A stretch of DNA of 64,000 bases from Empedobacter falsenii (GTDB lineage: Bacteria > Bacteroidota > Bacteroidia > Flavobacteriales > Weeksellaceae). Below, piece by piece: positions 59,469 to 64,000 of this stretch. The stretch spans positions 2,271,876 to 2,335,875 of the forward strand of contig NZ_CP040908.1 in the NCBI RefSeq assembly GCF_013488205.1, given 5' to 3'. The position numbers and the translations under genes are program-made. How positions within the stretch are numbered: the stretch's first letter is position 1; each line of letters starts with the position of its first letter. Under the pieces are notes generated by a model that saw only the letters and a list, made by a program, of their open reading frames with translations, was not told the origin of the DNA and did not search any database.

Positions 59469-61031
59469 TTAAGGATGTAAAAGTCTATTTTTTATCGGTT
59501 GATAAAGAATGACAAAAATCGCTACGATAATTCCCACAACAAACAATGTTCGGAAAATCTCAATATTACTAACCAACAAATCTTGGTTATACAATTTTGC
59601 TTTTAAGGCTGCAGCAGTAATACTTTCTGCTTCGTTTGGAAGATGATTCGCAATATTTTTATTGAACAAATTATTCCATTGTTGTTGAAAAATCGGACTC
59701 GTTTTGTCTAAATTTTTGGTCATCAAAAATTGATGTTTAGTCGTCAAATATAAAATTGCATTTTGCATTAACGAAAAACCAATTGTTGTAGTCCAAAAAC
59801 GAATAGCCGTACCTGCTTGTGCCGCACTACCAGTAATAGAAGGATGTACAGAACCTGTAATATACAACACCAATGGCGTAAAAATAACACCTTGTGCAAT
59901 TCCTTCTAACATCAGCGTTGGCGCTATTGCCTCGACTTTTGCGTCTGGATAAAACAAATAACTAAACCACAACATGCTCATGGCTAAAAGTACAAATCCA
60001 AGAAAAAATATTTTTCTAAAATCGACTCTATTCTTAACCATAAAAAATGAAAACACAACACCAATGATAGAACCAGCTACATTAAAATATTGAATCTGCA
60101 ACACATATTCCCATTGCCATTTCCAAACTGTTGACATAACTTGGTAAATATTGCTCATTCCAGCACGCAAAGTATAGAAAACAAAAAACATTAATATTCC
60201 TAAAATGACACGTTCTGATTTGAAAATCTCAAAATGGAACAAAGGTCGTTTGGCTGTTTTTTGATGCAATAAAAATAAACCACTAAAAACAAGTGTTGAT
60301 GCAAATGCTATGATAATAATTGGTGATTCGAACCAATAATATTTTTTTCCATAAATAAAGAAAAATGCACCAGAAATTAGAGAAATAATCATCAAAAAAA
60401 TTCCGCCTAAATTTAATTGATACAATGGTTTTTTAGGAAACATTCTGTTGTGATTAAAGAAAAATACATAAATGATTAATGCAACAACATGAAAACTCAT
60501 AATCGTATACACCATCATATTGTGGTTATAATTCTCAATCGCAAACTTCACGATAGAAGTCGTGAATTTATCACCTGTTAACATTACGCCGTACAAAAAC
60601 GAATAAGCAATCAATTTTGAATGTTCACTTTTAATATTCGACATAATGATTGGCAACAAAATACAACCTTCGAAAAGCGATAAAGGTCCTTGAATAAAAC
60701 GCAGAATCAAAATCAATTCTGTATTTGTCGTTAATGTCATTCCAAACAACACCAAAATATTGAGCATGGTCATTGTTAGCAGATAACTTCTGATATTGAA
60801 AAAGTGAAAAAATCGAACGTGAATAAATAAGCCACAGACAATAGTGGCATACGCCATCGAAAAAAGGAACTGCAAATCGTCAACCTCCAAATCCAAAAAT
60901 GATGCTGTAAACGTACTATTCATGTTGAATATCGTCAAAATCATCAAGTGTGGAAATAGCGCAAGGATAAAAATTGGCACAACCAATTTTTGCGGAACCC
61001 ATTTATTGAATATTGAATTTTGTTGTGACAT
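59469..61031 (-). CDS. DHA2-type MFS transporter (EmrB-like), first copy
   Basis: The 520-residue protein has about fourteen membrane helices. The N-terminus KWVPQKLVVPIFILALFPH is shared with the second copy downstream. Helix pairs carry FNMNSTFTASFLDLEVDDLQF and FIQGPLSLFEGCILLPI (the motif before helix 5 of DHA2 pumps). It lies 4 nt after the HlyD gene, in the order TolC-HlyD-MFS, which is that of EmrAB-TolC-like efflux. A terminator closes the operon after this gene. The substrate is unknown. Confidence 0.88.
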   Translation of the reverse strand: MSQQNSIFNKWVPQKLVVPIFILALFPHLMILTIFNMNSTFTASFLDLEVDDLQFLFSMAYATIVCGLFIHVRFFHFFNIRSYLLTMTMLNILVLFGMTLTTNTELILILRFIQGPLSLFEGCILLPIIMSNIKSEHSKLIAYSFLYGVMLTGDKFTTSIVKFAIENYNHNMMVYTIMSFHVVALIIYVFFFNHNRMFPKKPLYQLNLGGIFLMIISLISGAFFFIYGKKYYWFESPIIIIAFASTLVFSGLFLLHQKTAKRPLFHFEIFKSERVILGILMFFVFYTLRAGMSNIYQVMSTVWKWQWEYVLQIQYFNVAGSIIGVVFSFFMVKNRVDFRKIFFLGFVLLAMSMLWFSYLFYPDAKVEAIAPTLMLEGIAQGVIFTPLVLYITGSVHPSITGSAAQAGTAIRFWTTTIGFSLMQNAILYLTTKHQFLMTKNLDKTSPIFQQQWNNLFNKNIANHLPNEAESITAAALKAKLYNQDLLVSNIEIFRTLFVVGIIVAIFVILYQPIKNRLLHP

Positions 61032-61035
61032 TTAT

Positions 61036-62082
61036 TTAATTTACTTTTTCTGCGGAAACATTTACATTCATTCCGGCACGTAATTTTTCGTTATTTTTAG
61101 ACTCTTTCAGAATTATTTTCACAGGAAAACGTTGTTCAATTTTCACGAAGTTCCCTGTTGCATTATCAGGTTTAATCAAAGCAAACTCAGACCCAGAAGC
61201 TGGCGAAAGAGATTCAATTTTTCCTTCAAACTCAATGTTTTTGTAGGCATCAGCTTTTATAATAACTGGTTGATCCAAATCGATTTCTCCAATTTGCGTT
61301 TCTTTAAAATTTGCAACAATCCATTTCTCTTTCGAAACTACTTGCACCAAGGCCTGCCCTTCTTTTATTAACTGACCTTCTTGTATATTTTTTGTTCCAA
61401 CCCAACCATCGTAAGGTGCTACAACATAGGTATATGAGAGAATAAGTTTAGCATCGTTCAATTGGGCTTTTCGTTGTAAAATTTGAGTTTTTGCAGGCGC
61501 AACTTTTGTTTGTTCTGCAGACGCACTAACATTCACGGCATTACGTTGTTGTTCCAAAGCACTCAAACTTGCTTTTGCTTGTTTATATTTCGCTTCAACT
61601 TCTTCAAACTGTTGCACGGTTGCAGCATCTTCTTGCACTAAATTTTTGAAACGATTATAATCTTTTTCAGTTCTCCAAACCTCTATTTTAGCAGCTTCTA
61701 TATTTGCATTAACAATATTAACATCACTTGATTTTGTATCTACCGCTTTTTCATATGTTAAAACAGATTGCGAAGTCGATTCTAAATTTGCTTCTGCAAT
61801 ATCAATCTGGTTCTGAAATTCTCTATTGTCAATCACAACAAGCGTATCACCTTTGTGTACAAATTGATTTTCTTCGAAATTTACTTTTTTGATAAAACCA
61901 GAAACTTTACTCGAAACTGGCGTAATATATTGTCGCACTTGCGCGTCATTTGTATTGACATGTGAACTCGAAAAGAAATAAAACCAAGCTACTGCAGTGA
62001 TTCCTATGATAATAAAAATCCAAGCAATCGCAGAAAGCGTTCTATTCATTCGTTTTTCTCCTTTTGTCTGTTGTTTTCCCAT
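61036..62082 (-). CDS. HlyD/EmrA-family membrane fusion protein
   Basis: The 348-residue adaptor has one N-terminal membrane helix (about 14-32, LSAIAWIFIIIGITAVAWFYF), a lipoyl/beta-barrel half with HVNTNDAQVRQYITPVSSKVSGFIKKVNFEENQFVHKGD in outline, a coiled-coil hairpin (about 80-185, QNQIDIAEANLESTSQ) and a matching lipoyl half with SYTYVVAPYDGWVGTKNIQEGQLIKEGQ. It should link the MFS pump in the inner membrane to TolC in the outer. It lies 2 nt after tolC-like and 4 nt before the MFS gene. Normal size for EmrA. Confidence 0.92.
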   Translation of the reverse strand: MGKQQTKGEKRMNRTLSAIAWIFIIIGITAVAWFYFFSSSHVNTNDAQVRQYITPVSSKVSGFIKKVNFEENQFVHKGDTLVVIDNREFQNQIDIAEANLESTSQSVLTYEKAVDTKSSDVNIVNANIEAAKIEVWRTEKDYNRFKNLVQEDAATVQQFEEVEAKYKQAKASLSALEQQRNAVNVSASAEQTKVAPAKTQILQRKAQLNDAKLILSYTYVVAPYDGWVGTKNIQEGQLIKEGQALVQVVSKEKWIVANFKETQIGEIDLDQPVIIKADAYKNIEFEGKIESLSPASGSEFALIKPDNATGNFVKIEQRFPVKIILKESKNNEKLRAGMNVNVSAEKVN

Positions 62083-62084
62083 TT

Positions 62085-63416
62085 TTATAAGTTTCCTAAA
62101 ATGTATTGTAATTGATAGTATTTTAATTGTTTGTTAATTTGCAATGAAATCAAATTCGATTGAGCTTCTAAATAAGCGTTATCCGCATCGATAAGTTCTG
62201 TAATCAAACTCAATTTGTTGACATATTTTGTTCTAACAATTCGATAATTTTCTTTGGCTTGACCAATTGCATCTTCCGCAATTTTTATTTTATCGATCGA
62301 TTCTTCTAATCGTTTATTCGCTGCAAAAACATCATGTCGAATTTGTTCTTCTTGCTCTTCTATTTCTAATTTTGCAATTGAAATGTTACGATCTGCGATT
62401 TGCATTTTTTGTTTATTCTTGAAAAAATTACTCAACGGAATCGAAACATTTACACCAACAGAACCAAATCTGTACAAATATTCTTCTGGTGGAAAAAACA
62501 TAAAGTTTGGATAATTATATCCATATTCCGCTCCAGCAGTTATTTTTGGTAATGTATTAGCTTTGGTAATTTTCTTATCAATTTCTTTCAAATTCAAATC
62601 ATCTTTCGCAATTTTCAAGCTTTCACTTTGATCTATTGCTTCCAAAATCATTTCATCAACCAAACCCAAATGCTCTTCATTTGTAAACAAATCATTGGTG
62701 TCAATATGCATTTCTTGATTTTCTGGTAAGGCTAAAATTGTTTTGATTTGATGTTCAATAATCGAAATTTCATTCGCCAATTCTGTAAAAGACATTTTAT
62801 GATTTGACAATTGCAATTCTGTTCTCAAGACTTCGTTGTAGGTTACCAAACCATTTTTTTTCAAGGATTCTGTTTGTTTAATCACAACCGAATCTTCTCT
62901 CATTTTATCTGAAATTAACTTTTGTTGTTCTTGCAAATGCAACGCTTGTAAATAAGCTGTGATGATTTGCATTCTCAATTCTCGTTCATCTTTTCGAACT
63001 TGCAGTTTCGAAATATTAGTTTCTATTTCAGATTTTTTCTCATCATTTTTTAATTTACCACCTAAATAAATTGGAATTTCTGCCGAAAGTGTAAAATCGT
63101 ATTTCACTCGAGGAACAGCATATTTTGTAGAAGGTTTTAGAAAACCGTCTTCATATTGGCGTAAATTACTCAAAACATGAAAACCAGTATGAAAGTCTAC
63201 ATCTGGCAATTTCTCATTTTTAAGATCTTTCTCTTTTAATTCAGCAATATTAGTTTTTAAAGCGCTAATTTGTAATTTTTTATTATTTTGAAGTCCAATT
63301 TCAATTGCTTTGCTTAATTTCAGTTGGTTATAGTCTATTTCATTTTGAGCATAACTCAACCCACTCAGCATTAACAACAATGTAAGCAACTGATATTTAA
63401 CGAATTTAAATATCAT
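62085..63416 (-). CDS. TolC-family outer-membrane efflux protein
   Basis: The 443-residue product has a signal peptide (ends near LSYAQN). Two TolC-type repeats of coiled-coil helices follow: KLSKAIEIGLQNNKKLQISALKTNIAELK (about 31-59) and VRKDERELRMQIITAYLQALHLQ near 130, with later ones QSESLKIAKDDLNLKEIDKKITKAN and EEQIRHDVFAANKRLEESIDKI. It should form the outer-membrane channel of the pump. It is the first gene of the operon, 37 nt after the -7 box, with the AraC-type gene divergent upstream. Confidence 0.9.
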   Translation of the reverse strand: MIFKFVKYQLLTLLLMLSGLSYAQNEIDYNQLKLSKAIEIGLQNNKKLQISALKTNIAELKEKDLKNEKLPDVDFHTGFHVLSNLRQYEDGFLKPSTKYAVPRVKYDFTLSAEIPIYLGGKLKNDEKKSEIETNISKLQVRKDERELRMQIITAYLQALHLQEQQKLISDKMREDSVVIKQTESLKKNGLVTYNEVLRTELQLSNHKMSFTELANEISIIEHQIKTILALPENQEMHIDTNDLFTNEEHLGLVDEMILEAIDQSESLKIAKDDLNLKEIDKKITKANTLPKITAGAEYGYNYPNFMFFPPEEYLYRFGSVGVNVSIPLSNFFKNKQKMQIADRNISIAKLEIEEQEEQIRHDVFAANKRLEESIDKIKIAEDAIGQAKENYRIVRTKYVNKLSLITELIDADNAYLEAQSNLISLQINKQLKYYQLQYILGNL

Positions 63417-63456
63417 TTTGTATTATTTATAAGTCTGTTATTGATTTTTAGTGATG

Positions 63457-63464
63457 CAAAGTTA
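63457..63464 (-). promoter_or_regulatory. -7 box TAACTTTG of the efflux operon
   Basis: On the minus strand TAACTTTG matches TAnnTTTG, about 40 nt before the TolC-family ATG at 63416. The 161-bp spacer to the divergent AraC-type gene probably holds its operator. Confidence 0.55.
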
Positions 63465-63577
63465 CATTCAAAACACCTTTACCCTCTTGATAAAAAAAGA
63501 AAATAATTTGCTCATTTACGCCAAAATAAAGTAATTTGCAAAAGCAAAAATATTTCACTTTATAAAAGTATAAAACA

Positions 63578-64000
63578 ATGTTGTTTGATCAGTTTTTTTT
63601 TAACGAAGTTGACAAATCTAAAGTCCATTTTTACATACAACATGCACATTTAGATACGATAGGAACGCGCGTACATGAACACAAAAAAGCACAATTATTA
63701 TATGCAGAAGGCGGAATTGTACATGTTTTTGTAAACGACAAACATTGGTATTTGCCTGCGCGTTGTTTTATGTGGATTCCTGCAAATACGCCACATTCTA
63801 TCTTAACGAATAGTAAAACAGGCGATTTGTATAACTTTTATTTCAAGACCGAAAAAGAAGAAAACGATTTTTATTCGATTACAAATATTTATTACACGAA
63901 TGAGTTGTTAAGGGAAATGATTTTGTACACCAAAAATTGGAGTGGATCAATTTCGGAAAAAGATCCTGCAAAATATGATTTTGTAAAAGCCATACGATCT
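63578..64000 (+). CDS. AraC-family regulator, N-terminal part (cut by window edge)
   Basis: The frame is open from ATG 63578 to the window end (141 codons), so the C-terminal HTH is outside the window. The visible part is a cupin-like sensor domain: HVHEHKKAQLLYAEGGIVHVFVNDKHWYLPARCFMWIPANTPHSI in outline, with the WIPANTPH turn typical of AraC-family N-terminal domains. It lies divergently from the efflux operon, which it probably controls. The family assignment is by N-terminal pattern only; the DNA-binding domain must be confirmed outside the window. Confidence 0.7.
   Translation, partial: MLFDQFFFNEVDKSKVHFYIQHAHLDTIGTRVHEHKKAQLLYAEGGIVHVFVNDKHWYLPARCFMWIPANTPHSILTNSKTGDLYNFYFKTEKEENDFYSITNIYYTNELLREMILYTKNWSGSISEKDPAKYDFVKAIRS

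Noticed and set aside
1-64000. rRNA, tRNA, CRISPR, prophage or intact transposon
   Set aside because: I found no cloverleaf, conserved rRNA stretch, regular repeat array, integrase or transposase; absence of tRNAs is by eye only.

Overview
The window is a chromosomal stretch of an AT-rich (about 30% GC by eye) member of the Bacteroidota, most likely Flavobacteriales and perhaps a Weeksellaceae-type genome. The evidence is: several secreted proteins with type IX secretion (T9SS) type A C-terminal sorting domains, a PorX-type response regulator fused to a PglZ-like domain, an LpxC-FabZ fusion, TPR-membrane-HTH regulators, menaquinone synthesis (MenD), and many promoters with the Bacteroidetes -7 box TAnnTTTG instead of sigma70 -10 boxes. 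The genus cannot be fixed from sequence alone. I recognised no rRNA, tRNA, CRISPR, phage or intact insertion sequence.

Layout. 1-10.4 kb: a TPR-HTH regulator, a ClC channel, two tandem HAF-repeat T9SS cargo paralogues, an acyltransferase remnant, a micro-protein, two small secreted proteins and a TPR-LuxR regulator. 10.4-14 kb: a pectate lyase and a small secreted protein, each preceded by a perfect LacI-type operator. 14-24 kb: housekeeping genes (DUF1810, ArgS, DEAD-box helicase, MsrA, Lrp/AsnC, MetK with a structured leader, FabG, MenD) and two lipoproteins. 24-31.3 kb: a SanA-like protein, a beta-propeller T9SS cargo, and the cluster efp-lpxA-lpxC/fabZ-lpxD with an HD phosphohydrolase. 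31.5-35.3 kb: porX-tsaE-ald-DUF4258 and a second micro-protein. 35-50 kb: a porin, hydrolases, a DPP-like peptidase, a cyclic-nucleotide phosphodiesterase-like protein, PNP/LpxK, a thioredoxin/DUF4230 pair, an M14 peptidase, a complex inverted-repeat element, a GNAT protein, a YugP-like protease and an acyl-CoA ligase. 50.5-57.4 kb: a MATE pump, a beta-helix protein paired with a small sorting-domain protein, a nitronate monooxygenase-like enzyme and a TesB thioesterase. 57.4-64 kb: a tripartite efflux system (TolC, HlyD and two DHA2-type MFS paralogues) with a divergent AraC-type regulator cut by the window edge.

How the genes work together. Two themes stand out. One is protein secretion: six proteins carry T9SS sorting domains and the T9SS regulator PorX is in the same window. 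The other is envelope biogenesis and export: lipid A genes (lpxA, lpxC/fabZ, lpxD, lpxK), a porin, and MATE and EmrAB-type efflux. Pectin use appears as a small operator-linked unit. The observations most worth follow-up are the paired beta-helix and sorting-domain proteins, two paralogous micro membrane proteins, the metK leader, a three-way-junction inverted repeat, and -7 boxes that sit only 4-6 nt from start codons. None of these is shown to be a new system.
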